DNA from: Psococerastis gibbosa | Taxonomy: Eukaryota > Arthropoda > Insecta > Psocodea > Psocidae | Assembly (NCBI GenBank): GCA_963971405.1 | Contig: OZ020490.1 | Span: 682,001 to 746,000 of the forward strand | DNA length: 64,000 nt | Direction of reading: 5' to 3' | Shown: positions 1 to 9,430 of the stretch, one piece after another | Numbering within the stretch: the stretch's first letter is position 1 | How the letters are laid out: each line of letters opens with the position of its first letter | Made by a program: the position numbers and the translations under genes | Notes under the pieces: generated by a model | What the model was told of the DNA's origin: nothing | The model's database searches: none | Seen by the model: the letters and a program-made list of their open reading frames with translations, nothing else

Positions 1-388
1 TTCGTTAATAATAATAACGACTACAATATATGTGAATTTAAAAGAAATCGTTGGAGCCGTTTTTGAGAAATAATTTTTTTATGCGTTTTTTGGAGTTTTT
101 TGAGAATAAAACCCCCCCAAATTAAGTTTGCCCCCCATATAAAAAAAAATTGTTCCGAGGTATGATTTTTGTGAACCTACATGCCGAATTTCATCAAGAT
201 CGACCGAGTAGTTTGCCCGGAAATCGACGCACAGACAGACAGACAAAACGACAGACAGACAGACATTTCGTAAAAACCACTTTTTTGGGTTCCTGGGACC
301 TCAAAACGTGTAAATCCGTTGAAATCTCGGAATCGAAAATTTCGACCGTCACAAAGCTTCCCTTATACTACGTATAAATTGGAAAGCA
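1..388 (+). repeat. Family A dispersed repeat, copy 1 (cut by window edge)
   Basis: Right-hand part of a dispersed repeat found at least six times in this window. It holds the shared ACGACTACAATATATGTG block, a central GACA tract (about 233-265), the block around TTTCGTAAAAACCAC, and the shared terminus ending in ATTGGAAAGCA. The copy begins outside the window, so its left end is not visible. The open frame through the GACA tract (Arg-Gln-Thr-Asp repeats) is an artefact of the microsatellite. Confidence 0.85.
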
Positions 389-1022
389 ATAAGGTTCAAA
401 TCCCGTTCCCGTCCAATCAATAATGTTACAGTCTGCAGAGACTACCTGGAAAAGTTTAATATGTACTTACAAAACAGTATGTATGTATACTGTATGATCT
501 AGTAACTAATGAAAACGTAACGCTGTAGTCCCTTTTTATTGGCATTGCAAAGCAGCCAAGATAAATTTTGGGTTTTGCGCTTAGGCTGTACCTATAGTAT
601 ATGTGTAAAAACTATAAGATATTATACGCTGTCCAAGCCCAGGAGAAAATTTAAAGCAGAAGAAGAAACAGTGGCGTATGGAGGTCTACCGCACCTCAGC
701 ACGTACTCAAAGGCGTCTGTATATCATGAAATGACCGCTAAAAGGGGTGAAGACTTTGGGATAGACTCTTAAATGGTGTGTTTATAGAGAGATAATTGCC
801 GGTTTTATACAGACACCTTTAGCGTCGAGGTGCTAAAAGCTCATATGGGCAAATTAATGACTGATGGACTTGACGCGGTGACTCTCCACCCTTAGTCAAA
901 GGAAGTAAGTTCGAATTCATCATGTGAGACTTTATATTGAGTTACGCATAAACCTTTAATCTTACTTTATACAACAATATTCATTTGCTCATGACGGCCT
1001 GGTTCCCTCGCTCCTGTAGCCG
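389..1022. other. No gene recognised
   Basis: About 630 bases between family A copy 1 and the hAT element. A 77-codon frame at 539-772 has no recognisable domain and no splice or repeat support. I see nothing else. Confidence 0.5.
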
Positions 1023-1030
1023 CCTGTAGG

Positions 1031-2265
1031 CAGGGCCGGATCTACTTGTGCTTGGGCCCCCCTGCAAAGAGTTGACAAAGGCCCCCCTGCATTTGGCTTG
1101 AGATTACTTTTTGGGAGTTTAGTCGCCATAATCGCCATTTTAAGCGTTTCGGGGGAGCATCTCAACCAAAAAATTCAACTCACAATCAAGAACATGGAAA
1201 TAAATAAAATTATCATTTGAGAACTTACAGTAGTCTGTAGTATTCATATAAGAAATTGCGAAAAGAGAAATTGTTGAAAGACTTTCAAGAACGCTTTAGA
1301 TTTTCAAGGGACTTTGGGTATATTTATGCGTACACAATTTCTGTGCAGCAGGCTGCTATTGCTGAATTTAGGTATACATATTATGCCTATGAAATGAAAG
1401 CTATATAGTAGTCAAAAAACATGTTTTTATTTGAAATTGTACAAAATAGAAAAATTAAAAATGTACACTGTACAACAAGTTGGATATTAAAATTGCTCTC
1501 TTCTCTTTTTTATTGAGGCGAATCTCTTCACCAGACCTTGCATATCTATTTGTGATGCCTCACGTTCGTTGATGGCGATGATGCCAAGATCACTTAGTCT
1601 TTCCTGGCCCATCGTGCTCCTTAAATAGCTTTTTGTCCTTTTCAGTGTGGAAAAGGATCTCTCAGCTGACGCAACTGTAACCGGTAGCGTAACAAATAGT
1701 ATTAAGGCATGTAAAACTTCAGGAAAACTTGACGAAATGAACTCATAGTCAATGACCAGAAGTTTAATTAGTTCAAAGACTGTCTTTGTTTTGCTTAGTT
1801 CTTCTGGAAGGCTGTCTCGCATCGATAGGAGTTCCCTTGGCAAAGAAGGGCCAATGTCTCTCCTGTATTTGTTTTTTAGCTTCTCTGCTCGTGCCACAAG
1901 CTCACTTTCCGGCAGAGTCAGTAACAAGTGAGGGAACAAAACTGAAAACAGCTCAACCACGCTCTTCTGAGATTCAAATCGTCTAGATATTTGCCCGTCA
2001 ATAATATCAAAACGCAACGCAACTTAATGTCATCACATAGAACAGTTACCGGTAACTGATAGTCCTGATTTCGTACCGAATCGTACCATTTTCAGATTTT
2101 ATAAATTGTACTTGTATTTCAACTAGGGGCCCTGGATCAAAATTACCGAGGCCCAAAACCCCAGAGAATTTGGCCCAGGGTCCGCTGGGCCCCTTCCCAT
2201 CACTTTTAGGCCCGGCCCCCCCCCCCCGCAATGCGGGGTCTGGCGGGTCGGTAGATCCGGCCCTG
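1031..2265 (-). mobile_element. hAT-superfamily DNA transposon, internally deleted
   Basis: The ends are 15-bp inverted repeats: CAGGGCCGGATCTAC at the left and its exact complement at the right. The 8-bp sequence CCTGTAGG lies directly outside both ends (1023-1030 and 2266-2273) and is a perfect target-site duplication of the length hAT transposases make. The element carries the C-terminal part of a hAT transposase on the minus strand. At 1235 bp it is too short for a full hAT element, so it is non-autonomous. The clean duplication implies it inserted as this unit, mobilised in trans. Confidence 0.93.
1487..2017 (-). pseudogene. hAT transposase C-terminal fragment (dimerisation domain)
   Basis: An open frame of about 176 codons. 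Its second half has the hallmarks of the hAT C-terminal dimerisation domain: hydrophobic LILFVTLPVTVASAERSFS followed by LKRTKSYLRSTM and a LSDLGIIAINER-like helix. The first half (RRFESQKSVVELFSVLFP) resembles the segment just upstream of that domain in ZMYM/hAT-like transposases. The BED finger and the catalytic DDE residues are missing. The frame opens right after an in-frame TAA and has no ATG at its start, so I read it as the remnant of an internally deleted transposase gene, not a functional one. A domesticated role is unlikely because it sits within intact transposon ends. Confidence 0.9.
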
Positions 2266-2405
2266 CCTGTAGGTACAGTATGTAAAGCAGGCGTTTTTGC
2301 TTAATACCGCTTAGCTCGAGCTCAACAAATTCGTCATGCCGTACATAACACTACCATCACTGCTGCCAAGTCGTTATGTGTTAGGTATGTACCCAGTGCA
2401 GGTGC

Positions 2406-2581
2406 CATGGCCGACGGATACAGGGGGCGGGGCAGGGGGGTAACTGCCCACCCAAAATTTAGTAAATCTATTAATCTACTGTTAGTTAATTTATTACGCT
2501 CTAATTTAATAAAAATTACACACGTTTGTTCTATTCTGACCCATAACTACCCCCCGCCCCCAAAATGGGCTGGATCCGTCC
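2406..2581. mobile_element. Short MITE with G-rich left and C-rich right ends
   Basis: A 176-bp unit with imperfect inverted ends (GACGGATACAGGGGGCGG at the left; CCCGCCCCCAAAATGGGC then GGATCCGTCC at the right). The identical 7-mer CAGGTGC flanks both ends (2399-2405 and 2582-2588), consistent with a hAT-size duplication. It lies just beyond the stop codon of the zinc-finger gene's shifted tail, so it forms part of that gene's 3' flank. Confidence 0.7.
2490..2495 (-). promoter_or_regulatory. Candidate poly(A) signal AATAAA (inside MITE)
   Basis: The minus strand reads AATAAA here, about 105 bases downstream of the stop at 2600-2602 of the zinc-finger reading frame. It is the first such hexamer I see downstream and lies inside the MITE at 2406-2581. 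Its use as the real signal is inferred from position only. Confidence 0.4.
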
Positions 2582-2599
2582 CAGGTGCTAAGTACTGCC

Positions 2600-2887
2600 C
2601 TACTCATAGTCTACATAATCATTATTAGCGCAGGCACTATATCCCCAGAAATCAAAATCATTACAAGCATCGTCAAATTCGTCTTCAACATATAAATATA
2701 TGAAGTGTTGGGCTCAAAATACCCCGCACACCACTCATAGTCACCGTAGAGCTCGTTTTTATGAATAGTGTCGCCTACGTACACATTAGAGTCATTGTTA
2801 GGTTCAATATCACGACCAGAGTCATCTACCACGATATTGGAGTCGTCGTGCTCTAACCCATGTGCAGGGTCATCAGCTGTCAGAGTC
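2600..2887 (-). other. Frame-shifted acidic C-terminal extension of the zinc-finger gene
   Basis: The main frame stops at 2873 after an Asp-Asp-Ser motif. The +1 frame continues directly with the same style: His-Asp-Asp-Ser, Val-Asp-Asp-Ser and Asn-Asn-Asp-Ser spaced over about 35 codons. Near 2690-2705 the acidic pattern returns to the original frame (VEDEFDDACNDFDFWGY) and ends at a TAG at 2600-2602. Two compensating single-base changes would explain this, whether real decay, assembly errors in this sequence, or a small intron. What is seen is the repeated DDS pattern in both frames; a single original C-terminus is inferred. Confidence 0.55.
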
Positions 2888-4081
2888 ATCGTGTTTGAAC
2901 CCGTAAGGGTAGCCATCAGAGTCATCCCCTTCCACGCCACCTGATTCGACATTATCATCGGTATCGCCGTCATAAACATTGCAGTTATGATATTTAAAGC
3001 CATCACTCAAATTGTAATAACTTCCATATGTGGCACAAGGAACCACACTTGCAGCAGAATTAGGCTTAGCGGTATCTCTCCAAGAACGTCCCATGGTTTT
3101 CAAAGATCCCAGCTGAGCTGACTCTGCTGGTTTTCGCCAAGACTGAGATTTAGTTCCGTATACGAAATACCCTGACAAATTCACGTAATTTCTTTCTTCG
3201 GTATTCACCGTAGTTTTATTAGATGATCCAGTATTGCCAACACAACTGTGCATGTGTCGAATGAAGTTACTTCTACCAATGACTTCTGTGCCACAAAATA
3301 TGCACAAAACAGGGTACCAACCAAAATTCCAGTGACGCTCGATATCTCTCATATGACCAGTGAAGCTTAACTTGCTGAGAACTTGGTCGTACAACTGACA
3401 CCAAATGTATTGATAAGTACAAGAATGAGATTTTGCAGTGATTTGCTTATCAAAATCTTCCAGGCTGAAACTTACTCCACATTTATAACATTTAACGAAG
3501 TTGCAGAAGATAACGACACTAATGGCTTTAAATTCGTTGCTCTTATTAACCATAGTTTTATGGAGTTGACTGTTCTTATGGTGATTGTAGAAAACCTCAC
3601 CGTAGGGGAAAGACATGTAGCAGCACACACAGAATAAATTTGAACATGTATTGTTCCATTTCGTGTCGTCACTGTGGAATAGGTGATAGTGCATTTTCAG
3701 CATGGTAAAATTCCTAAAGTTATGGTTGCAAGCTGTGCAGGATAAACTTCGTTGTGTTACAATAAACGTTGATTTTGGTACCTGTTTTCGGAAGAGTAGA
3801 TAATTCTGAAGTATGTTGCAATGAGACACATGTTGTTTAAGTTCTGAGAGGTTTTCGCATAGTTTTGAACAAAGTTGGCATAGGAGAGGCGATAATGGGG
3901 GTTTGTAGGGTGCTAAGAGCAATTTTCGGTTCTCCTTTGGATGAACAGTTTCTTCGTTTCTTACCACTAGGTTCTGTTGTTGTATAGTTAAAGACAGCAA
4001 TTGGTTGCTTGCCACATTCAATTGGTATTTTAGTGAAATCATGATCTTCTCGTAGTCTTCAAGGAACTGGCCCGAATACAT
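2873..4081 (-). CDS. C2H2-type zinc-finger protein, function unknown
   Basis: The longest open frame in the window (402 codons). Residues 68-88 (CQLC with 12 residues to HVSHC), 115-136 (CTAC, 12 residues, H, then H) and 260-280 (CIFC, 12 residues, HMHSC) fit C2H2 or C2HC spacing. A U1-like finger is visible at 151-174 (CVCC...H...H), and degenerate fingers near 198-221 and 228-250. The C-terminal 40 residues are strongly acidic. Such arrays usually bind nucleic acid in the nucleus. ATG at 4079-4081 has A at -3 and an in-frame TAA shortly upstream, supporting this start. No linker of the TGEKP type is present, so it is not a KRAB/Krüppel-type array. The acidic tail seems to continue out of frame to 2600. 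It could be a single-exon host gene or the zinc-finger gene of an unrecognised transposon; no terminal repeats surround it. Confidence 0.75.
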   Translation of the reverse strand: MYSGQFLEDYEKIMISLKYQLNVASNQLLSLTIQQQNLVVRNEETVHPKENRKLLLAPYKPPLSPLLCQLCSKLCENLSELKQHVSHCNILQNYLLFRKQVPKSTFIVTQRSLSCTACNHNFRNFTMLKMHYHLFHSDDTKWNNTCSNLFCVCCYMSFPYGEVFYNHHKNSQLHKTMVNKSNEFKAISVVIFCNFVKCYKCGVSFSLEDFDKQITAKSHSCTYQYIWCQLYDQVLSKLSFTGHMRDIERHWNFGWYPVLCIFCGTEVIGRSNFIRHMHSCVGNTGSSNKTTVNTEERNYVNLSGYFVYGTKSQSWRKPAESAQLGSLKTMGRSWRDTAKPNSAASVVPCATYGSYYNLSDGFKYHNCNVYDGDTDDNVESGGVEGDDSDGYPYGFKHDDSDS

Positions 4082-4552
4082 TATTTTCCTTTCTTGTTAA
4101 GTAAGTTGTTTTCAAAACAGGCCGCCCTGGAACAATTAAAAGTTGTTATTACACTATTGCCAGCGTATCAGTTGATTAGGGACTATCGCACATTCGCACA
4201 GCCTGAATATCTGTAATTTAATTTGGGGCAACAATCAAAGTTCACAGAAACCATAAATCAGGTCACTAATGAATCTAAGAGCCCTTTTACAGGAAGCGCT
4301 GAAAGAAAACATGAAACGTTTGTTCTGTGTTTACTCAAGTCACAACGATTGGTGTGGTCTCGAGGAAGGAATTTCAAGAACTTTGGCAAATTGGTGTTAG
4401 TGAAGGTCTCATATACCTAGTACCTAGGTATGTATCGAAGTGTTGAGGAGCATTTCTGCTAATTTAACGGCTGTTTTTGCCCAGCTATTTCCTGCGCAAA
4501 ATGCAAATCAACTTAGTACAAAAACGCGTAAGGGGAGGGATTCTGTGATTTG
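4082..4552. other. Upstream flank of the zinc-finger gene
   Basis: About 470 bases upstream of the minus-strand zinc-finger start. No exon with a convincing donor and no obvious TATA element was recognised. The 65-codon frame at 4223-4420 has no support. Confidence 0.4.
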
Positions 4553-4560
4553 CTCTGAAT

Positions 4561-5582
4561 CAGGGCCGTAGCCTGGGGGGGGGGGCAGGGGGCTCAGCCC
4601 CCCCCAAACGATCTGTCGCGCCCCCCAAGAAGGATTAAAGTAAAGGACACTTAACAGTTAACACTACTGGGCTTCGAAAAGAAAAGGGTAAAAATTTTAG
4701 ACCCCGAAGAGTTTTGTAGAAATTTTAGCAAAACCTAAACACGGCGGCTGCAATTGTACTGATTTTTGGACAATAATTATTTGTAATTGTTGATTTATAG
4801 GCCTACCTAGCCCATTGTCAATTTGTTTTGGAAAAAATGAAGGGACAATTCTTTTTTAACAACAAATAAAACTTGTATTTATTTATTTTTTTGTTTTGAG
4901 AAATGACAATTTGTGTTGAAACTCAAAACCGGGGGGCTAAGCCCGTAGCCCCCCCCCCCACCCCAGAATTTCTGGTGACAAAGACGTTGATAGTCAGTGA
5001 TAGCTTTAATCGATGGTACAATCTCAACTGTACTGCTTGCAAAATGCGTAAAACCTCACTAATTGGGGCCTATTTATCAATTTTTTCACCGGGGGAGACC
5101 CCTGGGGCCCCCTTTCTTCAGAGGGTAAAATGCGGAAAACCTCACTAATTTGAACCCATTTGTCCATTTTTTTTCTCCGGGGGAGACCCCCGGGCCCCCC
5201 TTCCTCCGAGTTATAGTATGCGTAAAACCTCACTAATTTTGGCCCATTCATCTCTTTTTTTTTGTCCAGGGGAGACCCCCGGGCGCCCCTTTCTCCAGGG
5301 GATAAAGTGTGGAAAACCTCACTAATTTGGGCCTATTTATCAATTTATTTCTCCGGGGGATGGAAGTCTTGGGGTCCTCCACCCCCCCCCCCAGAAATTT
5401 TGGTAATTTACGCCAATGGGTACATAGTTAGATATTAATGGTGAGACCTATCCTATAACATAATGGCTTGGATTCACGGATAATAGCTTAGATCTGATTA
5501 TGACAACCCAAAGAACCTAGCCCCCCCCCCCCCCAAAAGGTTACCCAGCCCCCCTAATGCTTTTCTCAGCGCTACGGCCCTG
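4561..5582. mobile_element. Non-autonomous hAT-like element with internal tandem repeats
   Basis: Inverted ends CAGGGCCGTAGC at the left and GCTACGGCCCTG at the right, with a perfect 8-bp duplication CTCTGAAT on both sides (4553-4560 and 5583-5590). The 1022-bp interior has no transposase. It has G-rich sequence near the left end, C-rich sequence near the right, and a block of four tandem units. Ends and duplication length match hAT elements, and the end motif is shared with several shorter units in this window. Confidence 0.92.
5040..5395. repeat. Four tandem copies of an 86-89 bp unit
   Basis: The marker AAACCTCACTAATT occurs at about 5051, 5137, 5225 and 5314. Each unit also holds a GGGGGAGACCCC-type palindromic stretch. 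The array lies wholly inside the hAT-like element at 4561-5582. The same GGGGGAGACCCC motif occurs in the element at 22300-22992, so the two share internal sequence. Confidence 0.88.
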
Positions 5583-5815
5583 CTCTGAATTGCTGTTCAT
5601 TATTTCATATGCTAACGGTATAGGCGGAACATTTGTTTTGGGCTCTTTTTGGCTCAACCTGATAAAGCAATTGAACTTTGGAGAGGCTAAGATTTAGCAC
5701 CGTAATAAAATTGATTGAATACTATCGTAAATCGTAATACGCTGGTTATAAGTTATTATTTTCCGTTGGTAATATTAATTATATAGTACATCTATATTTA
5801 AATAGAAAAAAACAT

Positions 5816-6035
5816 TTGCATCTTCTGCTCGAGTTGAGCAAGTCTCAAATCGTAGATAAGGTGTAACTGTGCTATTGGGTTTCCCCCCTCTGTAGATGGC
5901 AGTTCTTGTCGAAAGCGCTCAGGGTTTTTTACTTACACCAGTACAGTGGGTTTCTTAGACAAAGTTCATTTCGATTATTTGGGTTTTACTAATTCGAGTT
6001 ATAGTTATAACAAGTTTTTCTAAAACTCTATGTTT
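5816..6035 (+). mobile_element. Half copy of the fold-back element at 42291
   Basis: It matches the right half of the palindromic element at 42291-42849, including TCGAGTTGAGCAA, GATAAGGTGTAACTG, TGTAGATGGCAGTTCTTG and TATTTGGGTTTTACTA. At 5955-5957 it has a single TTA where the 42 kb copy carries a nested MITE, so it serves as a paralogous empty site. No left inverted arm is present. Confidence 0.8.
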
Positions 6036-6870
6036 TTGTTATTTTTTGTTTATACACTGTATATTTAAATACTTATTCTAAGTGCAACATCTGCAATATT
6101 CAATTATAAACTCCTTACTAAAACCAATAGGTTGGTACTGAAAAACCACTTTTTATTTTATTAATTTTAAAACTACACAGCGCTACTGCAATTATCGTAG
6201 CCAATTATTTTTTAGAAACGTCCAAAAACTGAGCAATTAACAGTGAACCAAGTGCAGTACAGTACATTAGCACCCCCGAACAAAGAACTCATCTTCAGTG
6301 CGGCGTTAATTTACTGAGTTTTGGGCCAATTACGCTCCGGTCTATAAAATGTTTAAATAAATGTACAACAATGCGACAAGGCCTGTAATGGGTGTTATTA
6401 GTGGTGGGAACAGACTAAGTGCGGCTCAACATTTCAGTCTCAACACCTTGTTCACATTTCCTCCTACGCTGTGCTGTAATTAATAACGTAAATTATGTAC
6501 AGTCAGTTTACGTATTCTGGGGTCTTATCAACCTATGAAAATGTCATGCACAATGTTGTAGTATTGTATATCGTGCCTAATTCTTACACAAAATTAATAA
6601 AGCTAGGAACAATGGATCCCCCTGTACATACATTATCCTTTTTTCTCTCATCCTCTCTCGTTTTTTTTATTTTTCTTCCAGATTTAATTTTAAGTACCTA
6701 CCGTACTTATCAATAATAAAATCTTTTTATAGGTTTAGCATGAAAGCAAGTCTTTATAGTTTTATTGTTCGCTTTTGGTACCGTATATAAAAGAAAGGCG
6801 TTTCAACTATTTAAATACTATGCATGTAATATATAATCAATATTTACACTTATATACAACACAATATCTT
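6036..6870. other. AT-rich stretch without a recognised gene
   Basis: About 830 bases. The 73-codon frame at 6495-6716 starts in ordinary AT-rich sequence and ends in a pyrimidine-rich, low-complexity stretch. I see no splice-supported exon. Confidence 0.45.
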
Positions 6871-7648
6871 AAAGAACCGGTCCGAGTTTACTCGAACATG
6901 CTTTCCAATTTAACAATTAGTAGATAGAGATAATGAGATATTTCATATTAAATAATTTAATAATAATGGCACGGCATGCAATGTATTGCGGAGCGTGAAT
7001 TTTAAATGATTTCTTCAAAAAATAATTTTTTGCACAAAACCAAATACTTTATTGGGAAAGCTATCTGTTCGGTTTTGTTACTCTTTTTAACACCTAAAAT
7101 ATACCTTAAAGTAGAAATCATCAATGGAAAGGTTCTGCAGTAAAATTATTTTTTAGTCATTTTTCATGAAAATTGACTAATTTTTATATTTTTACCCCCA
7201 GAAGAAAAGAAAACTATCAAGGGGTAAGAGACCCACCGCATTTTTTTAACATTAATAATGACTACAATATATACTGTAGGTATATATATATATGTATGTG
7301 AATTTCAAAGAAATCGTTAGGGCCGTTTTTGAAAAATAATTCTTTTAGACGTTTTTTTTCTAATAAAAAAAAGTCTCGAGGTATGATTTTTGTCAACTTA
7401 CAATACATGCAAAATTTCAACAAAATCGACCGAGTAGTTTGCCCGGAAATCGATGAACAGACAGAGCGACAGACAGACAGACAGAGCGATAGACAGACAG
7501 ACAGCGCGACAGACAGACATTTCGTAAAACCTACTTTTTGGGGTTTCTGGGACCTCAAATACGTGTAAATCCGTTGAAATCTCAGAGTCGAAAATTTTGG
7601 CTTTCACAAAGCTTTCCTTATACAATACTACGTATAAATTGGAAAGCA
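6871..7648 (+). repeat. Family A dispersed repeat, copy 2 (nearly full length)
   Basis: It begins with AAAGAACCGGTCCGAG, then the short palindrome CGAGTTTACTCG, then GCTTTCCAATTT, and ends with AAATTGGAAAGCA, so the ends carry the short inverted repeat GCTTTCCAATTT/AAATTGGAAAGC. A GACA tract interrupted by GAGCGA lies at about 7456-7519. It has no coding capacity beyond microsatellite-driven frames. Confidence 0.88.
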
Positions 7649-7652
7649 ATAA

Positions 7653-7878
7653 CGACAGGTCTGGACTATTCTAGTTTCGATCAACAATTAATTAAACTTA
7701 CCCTTACGGACTGGCAGCGTCTCTATACTGGCACTGTTCACTAATTATTGCAACTGCTCATTATCGTCTATTTTATAAATAATAAATTACCAACATATGG
7801 CCTTACGTAACCTTACGGAATTTTATGTTATGTACCTACTAATTTCAGAGAATATATTTCACATATTACAGTATAAAC
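7653..7878 (+). repeat. Dispersed repeat, copy A (pairs with 8912-9119)
   Basis: It shares CGACAGGTCT, CTTACCCTTA, GGACTGGCAGCG, CTAATTTC and a GAATA...CATAT end with 8912-9119, at moderate divergence. No coding potential was recognised. It starts about five bases after family A copy 2 ends. Confidence 0.75.
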
Positions 7879-8031
7879 ATAAATTAATGAGAAGATGTGT
7901 TGGCGTGAAAGTGTACGCCGAAGGCAGTGGTACGCCTCTGGACGGCTTGACTAAATATGGAGCTGATGACAAGGAGAACCCAGTTGGTAGGATTGTACAG
8001 CGGGAGTCAGGGGTGGATGGATGATATCCAA

Positions 8032-8213
8032 GGCCGTAGCCAGGATTTTTTTCGGGGGGGGGGGGGTTTAGAAATTTCATTGGGTATTACATAGTGGTTT
8101 TTATTTTTCCTCTCAAAATCCGATTCTATCTAGTAGGAAGACATTTCATTTCGGGGGGGGGGGGGGGGGTTTGAACCCCATGAACCCCCCCCCCCCCCCC
8201 TTGGCTACGGCCA
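8032..8213. mobile_element. Short MITE with GGCCGTAGCCA inverted ends and G/C homopolymers
   Basis: The left end reads GGCCGTAGCCA and the right end TGGCTACGGCC. Runs of 10 or more G follow the left end and lie in mid-element, and a run of more than 15 C precedes the right end. No clear target duplication was found, so the outermost bases are uncertain. The ends resemble those of the 4561 and 47103 elements. Confidence 0.7.
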
Positions 8214-8283
8214 TGGACAAGACCAGGCTCGGAGCGACGAGGCCAAGCTCGGAGGGACGAGACCAGGCTCGGAGAGACCGAAT
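8214..8283 (+). repeat. Minisatellite, about 20-bp unit, three copies
   Basis: GACCAGGCTCGGAG and its variant GGCCAAGCTCGGAG recur three times, each followed by (C/G/A)GACGAG-like sequence. It abuts the right end of the MITE at 8032-8213. Confidence 0.7.
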
Positions 8284-8845
8284 GGATTCAGAGGTCATAA
8301 ATATGTCGTATGATTCCTCAGAGGTCAGAGGTCAGGGTGAGTCTGATGTACACAGTGGAATACACTTATCTCCATAATTAAGTACAAATAAAGAGCCAAA
8401 GTACTCCAACGTTACGAACCGCCACGAGTGAACCAGTCCATGCTTTCCTATTTATAAATTTTTATACAGGCACTGTCATCACATAACTAACAAATTGGGC
8501 CAGTTTCAGACTAACTGCAGCTACCACTTATCTCGGCTATTATGAGGTATTATAAAATACGGTAAATTATTTGATAACAAAGTCAAGGTTAAACTATCTT
8601 TTTGTGTAATTCGAATTTTTTTTCGGGGTGGGAAAACGCGGTTTCTGGGGATCCAGATGGTATCCCAGAATTTTCAAATGTAAAGGTCAGCCACGTAGAA
8701 CATAAAATAAAAGAAAATTTTAGCAAAACTGCGTCCCTTTACATTTTTTGAAAATTCCGGGATAACAATTATTTACCTAATAAAACCCGACTTTCCCACC
8801 TCACGAAATAAATTTAATTCTACAAAAAAATAGTTTTTGATATCA
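8284..8845. other. No gene recognised
   Basis: About 560 bases of unique-looking sequence. No exon, repeat end or RNA gene recognised. Confidence 0.4.
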
Positions 8846-8911
8846 CCTCCTGCATGTAATAATCCATCCAAGGGCAGATAGAAGGACTGAGGGCTCCCGA
8901 AAGTGTAACGT

Positions 8912-9119
8912 GCCATACGACAGGTCTCGACTATTCTATCTTTAATAATCAATAAAACTTACCCTTATGGACTGGCAGCGACTCTACCCTTACAGTAACT
9001 AATCACAACTCTCCCTTTCGCTGCTCAGTGCCGTCTAGTTTATGTTAGTAAATCGGCGTCATAACCGGATGTAACTTTCTGTAATGTACTAATTTCGGAG
9101 AATAGAAATCATATAGTAC
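8912..9119 (+). repeat. Dispersed repeat, copy B (pairs with 7653-7878)
   Basis: A second copy of the repeat at 7653-7878, inserted within LINE sequence that continues on both sides. Shared blocks include ACGACAGGTCT, ACTTACCCTTA and GGACTGGCAGCG. Confidence 0.75.
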
Positions 9120-9163
9120 AAAAGAAGAACATCGTAGTTGAAAAACTAAAGTCAGTGGTCAGC

Positions 9164-9350
9164 AGTGGCGGATTTAAGGGGGGGTCAGAGGGTCAGGATC
9201 CCCCCCCCCCCTAAAATAAATTAACTTACACTAGATAACAATGGGTTTACAGTGGGAATTAAAAATAATAATGTTTTTTAATGTTATAATCCACTGAACC
9301 TGCCCGCTGACCCCCCCCCCCCTCTAAATTGGAGGCAAAATCCGCCCTTG
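9164..9350. mobile_element. Short hAT-like MITE (CAGTGGCGGATTT end)
   Basis: The left end is CAGTGGCGGATTT and the right end AAAATCCGCCCTTG, giving inverted ends around AAATCCGCC. G-rich sequence follows the left end, and C runs occur near both ends. It sits inside the LINE remnant at 8846-9430. A target duplication is not clear. Confidence 0.7.
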
Positions 9351-9430
9351 GGCAAGAGCACGTCTTCCCTTTTCAAAGAAGGCTCAATGCCTTATCGATT
9401 GCCAATCTCCGATAGAAGATGCATTTAAAG

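Larger units (their letters stand above)
8846..9430 (+). mobile_element. Non-LTR retrotransposon 3' remnant, split by two insertions
   Basis: Short flanking pieces match the RT tail seen more completely at 47810-48185 and 49870-50110: CTCCTGCATGTAATAATCC, then GGACTGAGGGCTCCCG, resuming after 9120 with TTGAAAAACTAAAGTCAGTG and, after 9350, GGCAAGAGCACG and TTGCCAATCTCCGATAGAAG. A repeat (8912-9119) and a MITE (9164-9350) separate the pieces. It is non-functional. Confidence 0.7.

Noticed and set aside
390..412. GGTTCAAATCCCG, resembling a tRNA B-box
   Set aside because: The neighbouring bases cannot form a T-arm stem, and family A occupies the position where the rest of a tRNA would lie.
3383..3637. 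84-codon plus-strand frame
   Set aside because: It lies opposite the zinc-finger coding sequence and is a shadow of it.
5040..5395. CRISPR-like array (regularly spaced repeats)
   Set aside because: The units are contiguous tandem repeats of 86-89 bp within a eukaryotic transposon, with no distinct spacers and no cas genes.
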